A DNA stretch of 42,759 bases, taken from the NCBI GenBank assembly GCA_005882115.1, contig VBEG01000037.1, positions 1-42,759 of the forward strand. The letters run 5' to 3'. Shown piece by piece: positions 1 to 10,459 of this stretch. The notes under the pieces are model-generated. The model was not told the DNA's origin. It saw nothing but the letters and a program-made list of their open reading frames with translations, and searched no databases. This DNA comes from Chloroflexota bacterium. GTDB lineage: Bacteria > Chloroflexota > Dormibacteria > Dormibacterales > Dormibacteraceae. Both the position numbers and the translations under genes were made by a program. Numbering within the stretch: position 1 is the stretch's first letter; the number at the start of each line of letters is the position of its first letter.

Positions 1-534
1 CCGAGTGACTCAAGCTGGACCGCCCGGCGCGACCGCTCGGGCACGTCGCTTCACTGGGGCGGGCGATGTGCGGCATGTCCGGCGTCTCAGTTGAGAACTA
101 CTGGCGCCGCCTGGAGCAGTTGGCTGTGGCATCTACGACTGAGCATTAACAACGCAAGCCTGCGTGTTTGAGAGGGTCGTGAGCGCCCGCCTCACGCAAA
201 TCTAGCCCGGTATGTCCACGTACGGGTTCGCATCCCTCCCTTCCCGCCATCTGATGTCTCACGAAATAGTGGACTCGTTTCACCCTATGTCTCACGGCAT
301 CGTAGACCAGCTGATTTCTGGTACCCGCTGGTAACTGGGTTCTGCTCCGTGGGCCGTCTGGGATGGGGGTACAAAGTCCCATTTACGCGGGACTTGTAGC
401 CGCCTAAGTTGCGATTGGGAGGCAGAGGCCGTCTTTCAGTGGAGGGGAGATTTGGCTGGGAGTAACCGCCTTAGGGCCCCTGCCGCCCGCCACAACAGCC
501 CCATCATCACCGCCCCGGCTGAGTCAGGGGTCAA
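1..534. other. Gene-poor left end
   Basis: I see no confident gene here. The plus-strand frame after a stop at 6-8 stays open to a stop at 147-149. It has an ATG at 66 that would encode 27 residues ending in TTEH. This could be the tail of a decayed gene or chance. Positions 255-310 contain two TGTCTCACG copies about 40 bp apart next to a TAGTGGAC/GTAGACC pair. That layout reminds me of the ends of IS481-type elements, but no transposase remains. Bases 208-251 hold the first copy of a repeat described separately. The rest (310-534) shows nothing I can name. Confidence 0.5.
208..251 (+). repeat. tRNA-3'-end-like repeat, copy 1
   Basis: A 44-bp unit shared with 2212-2255. Twelve identical bases (CGGTATGTCCAC) are followed by a 14-bp diverged middle and then 18 identical bases ending CCCGCCATC. 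In this copy the middle plus right half reads GGGTTCGCATCCC, then CCTTCCC, G, CCA. That is the order of a tRNA T-arm, 3' acceptor strand, discriminator and CCA tail, with one departure from the usual TTCGAAT loop and an imperfect T-stem. No matching 5' tRNA half (GGGAAGG) is visible upstream. It may be a tRNA fragment of the kind used as an attachment site; this is inference. Confidence 0.5.
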
Positions 535-738
535 GTGAGTCGCGGGGTCCTATTTCGAGTTGGTCTGTGCAATGTGTTGATCAGCTTCGGCCTGGGCACG
601 GTGGCTTCCATCTACTTATTCGGGATGGACGCTTGGCTGGCCGCCTTGGGTGTCGCCTGCCTGGGCACCGGCCTGTTCGGCCACGCCATCAATCTCGGCA
701 TGCACCTGGCCGAGCGGGGGGTCGAGCGCGAGGGCTGA
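535..738 (+). CDS. Small two-helix membrane protein
   Basis: A 67-residue protein of unknown function starting at GTG 535, with a weak AGGGG about 5 bases upstream. Two hydrophobic segments (about residues 5-28 and 33-55) joined by a short FGMDAW loop predict a helical hairpin in the membrane. A charged tail (ERGVEREG) follows. Third-position GC is high in the second half of the frame, which supports real coding. It lies between the two copies of the 44-bp repeat and about 120 bp before a lipoprotein gene on the same strand. I do not recognise a family. Confidence 0.45.
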   Translation: MSRGVLFRVGLCNVLISFGLGTVASIYLFGMDAWLAALGVACLGTGLFGHAINLGMHLAERGVEREG

Positions 739-856
739 TTCGCAGGTTCGACGCGCGGGCTGCATGTATATCCCAGGTGCCAGCGCGCCTGAAGGACGTC
801 ATCGATCTTCCGGAGATCCGGGAGCGGGGGTGGGGTTGGCCACGTAACTGGGCTGA

Positions 857-2089
857 GTGCCTAACGTTGTACGACTCGTGAGGTGGCCGCTGGCTCTGGC
901 TGTGCTTGGAGCGGTGGCATGCTCGTCAGGACCCAGCGCATCGATCCCGGCCCCGTCCAGCCATGCACAGGTTTCCCCTTCGACGATGTCGGCGGAGGCT
1001 TCCGCTAGCCCCAGCGACCTGGGCGGGGAAGCCGGGGGGATCGAGGCATCGCCGAGCCCGGTGCCTGCGGCGCAGGTCGTGAAGTCGTACGCCGTACTTG
1101 TCGACCTGTTCGCAGGTCGTGGCACATACACCATCGCCCTGGTGGACGGCGATGCCCAGATTGTGGCCCACGCGCAGGCAGCCAGGAGATCGGACATCGC
1201 AGATTCCATCGAGCTGCCTTACGTGAGCGTATCGAAATCACGCGTTTACTACCTCGACGGAGATGGCGCGGTCCGCTACCTCAAGGCGGACGGGACCACG
1301 GGGCTCGTCACGTCCATATCGGGCAGCGGCAAAGTCCACGCCACCTTCGCTGTGAGCCCCGACGACTCACGGATCGCCGTCGCCTTACTTGACTACTCGG
1401 CCAGGCCTGTGCGCTTGACCCTCTACGTTGAGGATCTCGGCCACTCACATCATGCAGTGATTTTCACCTCCACGAGCCGCTACGTCTGGCCGGTTGCATG
1501 GCACGCGGGTCAGCTTGTCGTGGCCTATCTCGGCCCAAACGCCGTCCCTTTCAAAAGTAAGGAAATCCTCTACTCGAGTCGCGACCTCGCCAGATACCCT
1601 TACGGCCCCAACCCTTATGGCGGGATCAACTTCCACGTGATCAGCCCGGTCACCGCAGAGAGGTCCGCGATCATCAGCGGTGGCGGCGCCAGCGGGCTCC
1701 TGAGCAAATCGGGAACCGCGGTCGTTCAGGGTGACGCGGCGGGATGGCACGGGGAGTGGATCCCCTGGAACTCGCCGCATGACTACGGCACTTTCAGCGC
1801 CGCAGGATCGCTATCACCCGATGGCTCGATGATCGCTGCGTGCTGCGAGCAACCCGCCGGCCAGGGCCAGTTGGTGATCTGGTCTCCCAACGACCAATCC
1901 CGCATCCTCCAGGCAACCACAACTTCCGGCGATTGGGCTGGGTGGCTCGATAACAGCCACCTAGTGACGGGCTTCTATCAGAGCTCGGACGGCACACCCA
2001 GCGTGGTCGACCTGACCTCGGGCGCGGTTACGCCGGTCGCCGCGCACGGCATTGTCGTTGCGATCTTTCCGAGCGACCTGGAGGCCTGA
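857..2089 (+). CDS. Exported lipoprotein, propeller-like
   Basis: A 410-residue exported protein. Its hydrophobic N-terminus ends in LGAVACSS, a slightly atypical lipobox. A Ser/Pro/Ala-rich linker to about residue 70 would tether the domain away from the membrane. The rest has repeated short blocks such as AVSPDDSRIAVAL and SLSPDGSMIAAC, which resemble blades of TolB/WD40-like beta-propellers. The start is uncertain: GTG 857 gives 410 residues, while the in-frame GTG at 878 gives a tidier signal (RWPLALAVLG) and 403 residues. No catalytic motif is visible and the ligand is unknown. The protein encoded at 3429-4577 has the same layout and may be a distant paralogue. Confidence 0.85.
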   Translation: MPNVVRLVRWPLALAVLGAVACSSGPSASIPAPSSHAQVSPSTMSAEASASPSDLGGEAGGIEASPSPVPAAQVVKSYAVLVDLFAGRGTYTIALVDGDAQIVAHAQAARRSDIADSIELPYVSVSKSRVYYLDGDGAVRYLKADGTTGLVTSISGSGKVHATFAVSPDDSRIAVALLDYSARPVRLTLYVEDLGHSHHAVIFTSTSRYVWPVAWHAGQLVVAYLGPNAVPFKSKEILYSSRDLARYPYGPNPYGGINFHVISPVTAERSAIISGGGASGLLSKSGTAVVQGDAAGWHGEWIPWNSPHDYGTFSAAGSLSPDGSMIAACCEQPAGQGQLVIWSPNDQSRILQATTTSGDWAGWLDNSHLVTGFYQSSDGTPSVVDLTSGAVTPVAAHGIVVAIFPSDLEA

Positions 2090-2195
2090 GCCACAGGTTC
2101 GCACTGTCGCTTGCCGGACGATTTCGACAGGCGCTGCGTCGACCCGGTCAGCGCTGCGATCGCAGTCTGGCGCCGTTGCGACCGGCTAAGGCATC

Positions 2196-3326
2196 TCAGG
2201 TGAACCTTGCACGGTATGTCCACCTAGGGCATGAGCTCCCTCCCTTCCCGCCATCCGACTGAATCGCGAATGCGACCAACATCACCTTGGCAGCACCCTC
2301 CAGGCTCGACGCATCAACGCGCTTTGAATCGCCAGGCGCACCGACGTGAAAGCGTCCGTCGAGGCCGTTGGACTTGAGTACGGCGTGACAGAGGCCGATG
2401 CAAGTTCGGACCGGCAGTGGCGGGGCCGATGACTGGGCCGCCACCCGCAAGCCGTGCCCATTCGAGCTGAGCTCATCCAGGTAGACGCCGTACTGGCTGG
2501 GACTCTGCCATTGCACCGCATCTTCAACCGCTGTTCCCTCTCCCCACTCATTGAAGGTCGTGACGAGTTGCCAGGGCGCACCCGACGCGACCATGTCCTG
2601 GACGTTGAGGCGCCAGCGGCTGGGATCCCGCACGAGCCGCGGCGCGGCGTCGGTCGCCAACCAGAAGCCGGGACTGATGCTGAACGAGTAACCGGTCTGC
2701 TTGTCTTCCGCGGATGTCGGCGCGTACTGGTGCCAGCTCGCGGGCTGGACAGAACAGAGGCGATAGCCGGCGAACACCTGGGGGTCGAGGTAGAACTGCC
2801 CGGCGTTTGCGGTTTCCCATGTTGCGACGTCGGTGCAGCTGTTGACGGCGCGGGTGTAGATGAAGAGGACGGGCTTGCCGTTGACGTGCAGGAAGTTCGG
2901 GTCGGATCCGTAGTGGGTGGCGATGTAGGTGAGGTCCAAGGCGACCTGCGTGCTGCTCAATGCCGGCTCGTAGTACAGCGTCCAGTAGAAGTTCCTGGAA
3001 TGAGCCTCCGCGAGCAGGAGACTTATCCGCTGGTCAGTCTTGCTCCCCTGTCCCCACCAGGAAGCGATGCCGACATTGATGCCGGCGTACTCCATGCGAG
3101 CGATGTGGTCATCGATGGTGGCCGCGTCACTCGAGTTGTAGTAGCCGAGGGTTGGCGTGTAATGCGTGTACCGGTTGCTCACGGGGCCCCAGGTCTCCGG
3201 GAACCAGGGGTAGTAGAACGCCGCGCGGATGGGGAAAGTGGGCGCGGCGGCTTGGGCATTCGTGGGGCGCGCGGCCAGGAGCGACAGAGGCAAAATCAGA
3301 ATGGTGAGGAGGGCCGGGATTTTCAT
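2196..3326 (-). CDS. Exported GH99-like glycosidase
   Basis: A 376-residue protein with a Sec signal (residues 1 to about 26, LLAARPTNAQA). Residues about 30-290 match the GH99/GH71-like TIM-barrel group: AAFYYPWF (35-42), NVGIASWWGQG (84-94), a VNGKPVLFIY strand (148-157) and FNEWGEGTAVEDA (258-270). The two glutamates E260 and E263 sit where GH99 endo-mannanases have their catalytic pair in WNEWHEG. The likely role is cleavage of a mannan-type or related polysaccharide outside the cell. Residues about 291-376 look unlike the domain, and the last 20 are encoded by the second copy of the 44-bp repeat, so the native C-terminus may have been lost. Substrate is not determinable from sequence. 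Confidence 0.8.
   Translation of the reverse strand: MKIPALLTILILPLSLLAARPTNAQAAAPTFPIRAAFYYPWFPETWGPVSNRYTHYTPTLGYYNSSDAATIDDHIARMEYAGINVGIASWWGQGSKTDQRISLLLAEAHSRNFYWTLYYEPALSSTQVALDLTYIATHYGSDPNFLHVNGKPVLFIYTRAVNSCTDVATWETANAGQFYLDPQVFAGYRLCSVQPASWHQYAPTSAEDKQTGYSFSISPGFWLATDAAPRLVRDPSRWRLNVQDMVASGAPWQLVTTFNEWGEGTAVEDAVQWQSPSQYGVYLDELSSNGHGLRVAAQSSAPPLPVRTCIGLCHAVLKSNGLDGRFHVGAPGDSKRVDASSLEGAAKVMLVAFAIQSDGGKGGSSCPRWTYRARFT
2212..2255 (+). repeat. tRNA-3'-end-like repeat, copy 2
   Basis: The second copy of the unit at 208-251, in the same orientation, with the same 12 + 14 + 18 layout. The outer 12 and 18 bases are identical and the middle matches at 6 of 14. This copy keeps the acceptor-like CCCTTCCCGCCA part but not the T-loop. 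It lies inside the 3' end of the GH99-like gene, on the opposite strand to that gene. The two copies bracket about 2 kb holding the small membrane protein and the first lipoprotein. Confidence 0.6.
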
Positions 3327-3428
3327 ATCGCGGTTGGCGGTTCGGGACGATACTCCACCGCCGCCGGCTCCTCAATAGGTCGCCTGTCCTATCGCCTCCG
3401 CCCGGTCGAGCGGGGAACTGCCGGCGCG

Positions 3429-4577
3429 CTAGAGGTAGCCCACGACAGCGCCATGAGTCAGCTTGAAGAAAAGCGTGCGCGAGCTGCCATCGGCGCTGAA
3501 GAAGTAGGTCCCGTCCAGGCTCGCGTTGCATGGTCCACCGCCCCAATCCACGTAGGCGCACACGTGCGTTCCGACCACTCGCCCATCGGGCAGCCACGCG
3601 TCGGGGAGATAATCGATCGGACCGAACGCGCCAGCCGCCGAGGACGTCAGGTCGGCGACGGCCATCTGGTAGTTGATCACCGGATCCTTGGCTCCGTTCC
3701 GGCCTACGATCAGGCGCTTGTTGTCCGCCGAGACCGCGACCTTGACGTACGCGAAGGCATCCGTCGTGTTGGCGGGGCCACCGATCGTCATCTGAATGAA
3801 GTGCGTCTGCCCCGCCGGCGACCGAACGTCGATCCGGCCGTCAGCGAACGATCTGCGGCAGATCATCGTGCCGTCATCGAGAACCGCGTACACGGTGCAC
3901 GTCGGCGACACGATCGTGACCTTGTGGCTGTTCAAATCGAACTTCGCAAGACTGAAGCGATATTCGAGAAAGGGTCCGGCGCCGCCGAGTCCCGTCGGCT
4001 GTTGGGTCAGATAGACACCGCTGGCGTTCCAGGTGAAACCGCCGTAACTGGTGTCTCTGGCCGGCGCAGGCACCGCGGCGATCTCGCTGTCACTCGTCGG
4101 GGTTCCGAGGTGTATGTGCGTCGTGAATTCGGAGTCGGTCAGCGTGTAGATCCAACGAGAGAGGTCAGGACTTACCGCGACTCGGCCGTTATCGAACCCG
4201 CTCAGACTCGGCGCGAGCTGGCCAAGCTTGCGCACCGTCCCGCTCCTGTCGAGCGACTCGAGGATTCGTCCGTTGAGCAAAATCACGTGATCGTTGACGA
4301 TGCCTTGGTATGAACCAGCGACCTTTGCCGTGTCGCGGGCGTCGAGCCTCGCCAGGCGAACCTGGTTGCCCTGGACATCCTCGATCACGAGCCGGATGTC
4401 CGACGATGACGGCGACGCGGTCGCGCCGGCCGATGGGCTGGCGCTTGTCGTCGGAGCAGAGGCCGTCGGTGAGTGAACCGAGGCAGCCGGGGAAGCACCG
4501 CCGCAGGCGGCGAGCAACACGACCGCCACGGCTGCGCCAAAGGTCGTACCGCCAAGCCTTCGCCTCATGATCCGCAA
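3429..4577 (-). CDS. Exported lipoprotein, propeller-like
   Basis: A 382-residue lipoprotein. An RIMRRR charged start, a hydrophobic core and the lipobox VVLLAACGG predict export and lipidation, followed by a Ser/Thr/Ala/Pro linker (about residues 28-58). The remainder contains blade-like segments such as VAVSPDLSRWIYTL and VAVSADNKRLIVG, with GTVRKLG and DGTYFFSADG turns. These suggest a six- or seven-bladed propeller. It shares the overall plan of the lipoprotein at 857-2089. It stands about 100 bp upstream of the GH99-like gene on the same strand and may be cotranscribed with it. A promoter-like TATAAA lies about 75 bp upstream of its start. Function unknown; a binding or sensing role is a guess. 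Confidence 0.85.
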   Translation of the reverse strand: MRIMRRRLGGTTFGAAVAVVLLAACGGASPAASVHSPTASAPTTSASPSAGATASPSSSDIRLVIEDVQGNQVRLARLDARDTAKVAGSYQGIVNDHVILLNGRILESLDRSGTVRKLGQLAPSLSGFDNGRVAVSPDLSRWIYTLTDSEFTTHIHLGTPTSDSEIAAVPAPARDTSYGGFTWNASGVYLTQQPTGLGGAGPFLEYRFSLAKFDLNSHKVTIVSPTCTVYAVLDDGTMICRRSFADGRIDVRSPAGQTHFIQMTIGGPANTTDAFAYVKVAVSADNKRLIVGRNGAKDPVINYQMAVADLTSSAAGAFGPIDYLPDAWLPDGRVVGTHVCAYVDWGGGPCNASLDGTYFFSADGSSRTLFFKLTHGAVVGYL

Positions 4578-4636
4578 ACGAGACAGCCCGTGGCTCCGTT
4601 ACGGGACTCGCGCTGACCAGGCCAACCCACCAAGTT

Positions 4637-4656
4637 GTCGCTCAGCGACATTTATA
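4637..4656 (-). promoter_or_regulatory. -10-like box and 13-bp inverted repeat
   Basis: Read on the minus strand, TATAAAT (complement of 4650-4656) follows an A-tract. It is followed at once by GTCGCT-G-AGCGAC (4637-4649), a six-base-arm inverted repeat where transcription would begin. No good -35 hexamer is seen at 17 bp. This could be the promoter and an operator of the lipoprotein gene starting at 4577, with an untranslated leader of about 65 nt. The claim rests on pattern only. Confidence 0.35.
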
Positions 4657-4819
4657 CGGTTTTTTTGGCGTAACCAGGCGTTCTCCAAGTGAGTGAGGAG
4701 GCTGACCCGCTCAATCTCCTCACCGATCCGAACAGCAACCCGCAGCGCCGGCACGTTGCGGCGAGCTGCCCTGGACGGGCAGCCTCATTGGCGCGGGCGC
4801 CGGCAAGGGGGAATGCGAA

Positions 4820-5008
4820 ATGGACGAAAAGAGGAGTGCCACCAGGCGCTCGGGGGCGGAGCGACGCACGTCCGAGCGCCGAATTCCCATATTTCACCAC
4901 CGATTCGCCGCAGGACCCGGCCCTCCGCTTCGCTCTCGAGAGCGCAGAAAAGGCCTGCGCCGGCTGGAATATCGGCGCAAAGTCTCCAATCGCCGCGCGG
5001 CGGCCTAG
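4820..5008 (+). CDS. Small Arg-rich protein with RR repeats
   Basis: A 62-residue, strongly basic protein. An AAGGGGG ribosome site 8 bases upstream of ATG 4820 supports the start. The sequence carries paired arginines at short spacing (ATRRSGAERRTSERRI near the N-terminus; RERRKGLRRLEYRRK and NRR near the C-terminus), separated by a hydrophobic and Pro-rich middle (IPIFHHRFAAGPGPP). No family is recognised. Such a peptide could bind nucleic acid or acidic surfaces, but nothing proves it. It ends 15 bp before the convergent sugar dehydrogenase gene. A longer overlapping frame (4689-5018) lacks a ribosome site and looks less protein-like. Confidence 0.45.
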   Translation: MDEKRSATRRSGAERRTSERRIPIFHHRFAAGPGPPLRSRERRKGLRRLEYRRKVSNRRAAA

Positions 5009-5023
5009 CGCTGCGTAGAGCCC

Positions 5024-6274
5024 CTACGCGGGGTCGAACCTGTAAACAGCACCACCGAGGTTGACCAGGTACAGCTCGCCTGATTCGTCCTCGCCGAACG
5101 ACGAGACCAGGAACGCGGTGTCCATCAGCGTCGCCATCGTCCAGTGTCCGGGAAACAGGACGAGCGTCCGCAAGACTCCGCTGCAGTAGTCCGCGAACAC
5201 ATAGAAACCGAACATCGACGGAATCTTCGAACCGCGGTATACATAGCCTCCGGTGACGGAGCAGCTCCCGCCGGCGTGCGAGTACTCCGCCACCGGCTTG
5301 ACGTCGCCCGTCAGCCGCACCCCCGATCGGTACACATGCGACCCCTCGAATACCGGCCAGCCGTAGTTCTCGCCACCCTTGCTCGACGACGCGCGGAAGT
5401 CGACCTCCTCCCATGCGTTCTGGCCGACGTCGCCTATGTAGAGGTCACGCGTGGCACGATCAAAGCTGAATCGCCAGGGATTACGCACTCCGTATGCCCA
5501 GATCTCGTGACGAGTCCCGCTTCCCAGGTTGGGATTGCCGACCGGCACCGTGTATGGACCGGTCGCCTGGACCTCGATCCGCAGGATCTTTCCGAGCAGT
5601 GTCGTAAGGCTCTGCCCGTTGCCCTGGGGCGCGTGGCCCGTGCCGATATCGCCTGCGTTCCCTCCGTCGCCCATCCCGATGTACAGGTATCCGTCGGGTC
5701 CGAACGAAACCAGACCGCCGTTGTGGTTGGACTGCGGCTGCGTGATGGTAAGCAACGCCTGGCCCGAGGAGCGGTCCGCCACGTCGAAGCCAGGCACGGC
5801 CTTGTAGCGCGCGATCACCGTGTCGCCCACATGGCCAGTCGAGCGGGTGTAGTCGACGACGAAAACTCCATTGGTCGCGAAATCAGGATGAAAAGCGACG
5901 CTCAGGAGTCCACGTTCTCCGCCTGCCACGACCAACGAGCGTATGTCGAGGAAAGGCGTGGGCAGCACACGCCCATCCTTCATGACGAGGATGCGCCCCG
6001 CCTGCTCAACGATGAACATACGACCAGAGCCATCGCCGGCACTCGTTACGTAAACCGGACTCCTCAAGCCCGCCGCGACCCGTGTGAGCTTGAATGAACC
6101 GCTGTTGACCGTCGCGGAAATGGGTGACGCCAAAGGCGGCGACGGGGTCGGCGAAGGCGAATTGGTGGGACTCCAGAACAGGGATGGAGACGGCGACCGC
6201 CCCTGAGATTTGTTCTGCTGGCCGGCACAGCTGACCGCGATGAGAATCGCAATGCAACAAGCAGCGCTTCGCAC
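5024..6274 (-). CDS. PQQ-type soluble sugar dehydrogenase
   Basis: A 416-residue exported protein of the glucose/sorbosone dehydrogenase family (GSDH; relatives include E. coli YliI/Asd). These enzymes oxidise aldose sugars, usually with PQQ. The N-terminus carries a lipoprotein-like signal (IAVSCAGQ, Cys16) and a Ser/Pro linker to about residue 50. Family landmarks are GLRSPVYVTSAGDGSGRMFIVEQ (69-91), GERGLLSVAFHPDF (119-132), SNHNGGLVSFGPDGYLYIG with the likely catalytic His184, GKILRI (228-233), YGVRNPWRFSFD, and GDVGQNAWEEV. The C-terminal blades (GGYVYRG, FADYCSG) close the six-bladed propeller. No PQQ biosynthesis gene is in the window, so the cofactor is inferred from family. Confidence 0.92.
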   Translation of the reverse strand: MRSAACCIAILIAVSCAGQQNKSQGRSPSPSLFWSPTNSPSPTPSPPLASPISATVNSGSFKLTRVAAGLRSPVYVTSAGDGSGRMFIVEQAGRILVMKDGRVLPTPFLDIRSLVVAGGERGLLSVAFHPDFATNGVFVVDYTRSTGHVGDTVIARYKAVPGFDVADRSSGQALLTITQPQSNHNGGLVSFGPDGYLYIGMGDGGNAGDIGTGHAPQGNGQSLTTLLGKILRIEVQATGPYTVPVGNPNLGSGTRHEIWAYGVRNPWRFSFDRATRDLYIGDVGQNAWEEVDFRASSSKGGENYGWPVFEGSHVYRSGVRLTGDVKPVAEYSHAGGSCSVTGGYVYRGSKIPSMFGFYVFADYCSGVLRTLVLFPGHWTMATLMDTAFLVSSFGEDESGELYLVNLGGAVYRFDPA

Positions 6275-6341
6275 CGGGGCTAGGTTGACGGAATCCGCTG
6301 CTGAGAGCTAGCTGGGAACTGGGTGTGGTTACATTCCAGGC

Positions 6342-7810
6342 GTGACGGGTCGCGTCGCAAAGTTCCTGGTGCTCGTCACGATCCTCGCCGTTGCGTGCAC
6401 GCGAAACTCGCCGGCGCCATCGCACAGCCCCAGCAACCCGCCACTGCCTGGGAACGTCGCATGGACCGACTGCGGTGGTCGCTTCCAATGTGGCACCTTG
6501 CAGGTGCCGCTCGACTACGACCATCCGGACGCGCGAAAGATCTCGCTCGCATTGATCCGAATCAAGGCGAAAGATCAGGCCAATCGCATCGGCTCTCTCC
6601 TGATGAACCCGGGCGGCCCTGGCGAGTCCGGCATCGAGTTCTTGCGCAGCGACCTCTCCTCGCTGAGCAACCTGAATCGTCGATTCGACCTGGTGACCTG
6701 GGACCCGCGGGGCGTCGCCGCAAGCACGCCAGTGACCTGCGTCGACGGCCCGCAGGAAGACGCCTACCTGGCGATCGATTCGGTGCTGGACGACCCAGGT
6801 GAGAAACAAACCGCGATCCAGGCGGACAAGGACTTTGCCGCGGGGTGCCAACGACGCAGCGGCGACCTGCTTCCGTTCATGGACTCGGCAAGCACCGCTA
6901 GAGACATGGATCAAATCCGGCTTGCGGTTGGCGATCCGCAGCTCACCTACCTTGGATTCTCTTATGGGACGTACATCGGCCAGTGGTACGCGCACCTCTT
7001 CCCCACCCACGTGCGCGCGCTGTCGTTGGACGGCGTCGTCGATCCGACAGTCCCCGCCAACGAAAGCCTCCTCGGCGTGGTCATCGGCTTCGAGGAAAAC
7101 CTGAAGGCTTTCCTGGCCGACTGCCGCTCGCGCAGCACGTGCGGCTACGCACGGTCCGGCGACCCGGGGACGAAGCTCACGGCTCTGATGGCGCGACTCG
7201 ATTCAACGCCGCTCCGGTTCGGTGGCCGGCAGCTCACGCGCACGCTCGCCATGACGGGGCTGCTCGTCACGCTCTACGACCAGAGCCTGTGGCGCTACCT
7301 CGACCAGGCACTAACGGCAGCGGACAGCGGCGACGGCCGCATCCTTCTACTGCTCGCTGACGCATACAACCATCGCAAGGCGGACGGCACCTATTCGAAT
7401 CTCTTCAACGGAGCTTTTCACTCCACGAACTGCCTCGACTTCCCGGTGCCCACCGACATCACCGCGTATGACGAGCTCGGTCCGGCGTTTGCCAAAGCCT
7501 CGCCGCTGTTCGGGCCGTGGTTCCAGTACTCCAACCTGCAGTGCGCTCTGTGGCCCGTGAAGCCGAAAAACCGGCAGGGACCCTTGACGGTCAGCGGAGC
7601 GCCCCCGATCCTCCTGGTCGGCGGCACCAACGACCCGGCGACCCCTTACGCCGAAGCGCAGTCCGTCAACCGGCAGATCGCGGGTTCAGTGCTGCTGACG
7701 CGACAAGGCAACGGCCATACGTCGTACGACTCGAGTGCCTGCGCGCATGCCGCTGAAGACGCCTACCTGATCAGCCTGACCCTTCCCGCCGCCGGAACTG
7801 TTTGCTCGGG

Positions 7811-7814
<4 letters not shown>
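6342..7814 (+). CDS. TAP-like alpha/beta-hydrolase lipoprotein
   Basis: A 490-residue secreted alpha/beta-hydrolase of the tripeptidyl aminopeptidase type (Streptomyces Tap/SlpD/SlpE; MEROPS S33). These remove N-terminal tripeptides or act as exported esterases. The GTG-started N-terminus has a lipoprotein signal ending in Cys19 (LAVACT). The oxyanion-hole motif NPGGPGESG is at 89-97, the nucleophile elbow GFSYG has Ser207, and the TAP-like C-terminal domain carries Asp431 ([10 protein letters not shown]) and His459 (GNGHTS), completing the triad. A TACATT box ends 6 bases before the GTG, so a leaderless transcript is possible. The gene ends tail-to-tail with clpB, with the two stop codons overlapping. 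Confidence 0.92.
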
Positions 7815-10402
<2,588 letters not shown>

Positions 10403-10459
10403 GGTGGAGTTATCCCAAGCGGTTTAGGGGGCCAAACAGATTGTCCGTATCTTTTCGGC

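Noticed and set aside
146-382. 78-residue minus-strand frame in the left end
   Set aside because: No ribosome site, no family, and it spans the tRNA-like repeat; composition is not protein-like.
2454-4313. 619-residue plus-strand open frame
   Set aside because: It runs antisense across the GH99-like and lipoprotein genes, is Arg/Val/Gly-rich with no domain, and reflects high GC content.
4689-5018. 109-residue frame overlapping the Arg-rich protein
   Set aside because: It lacks a ribosome site and shows no family or coherent structure, while the frame at 4820 has a good site.
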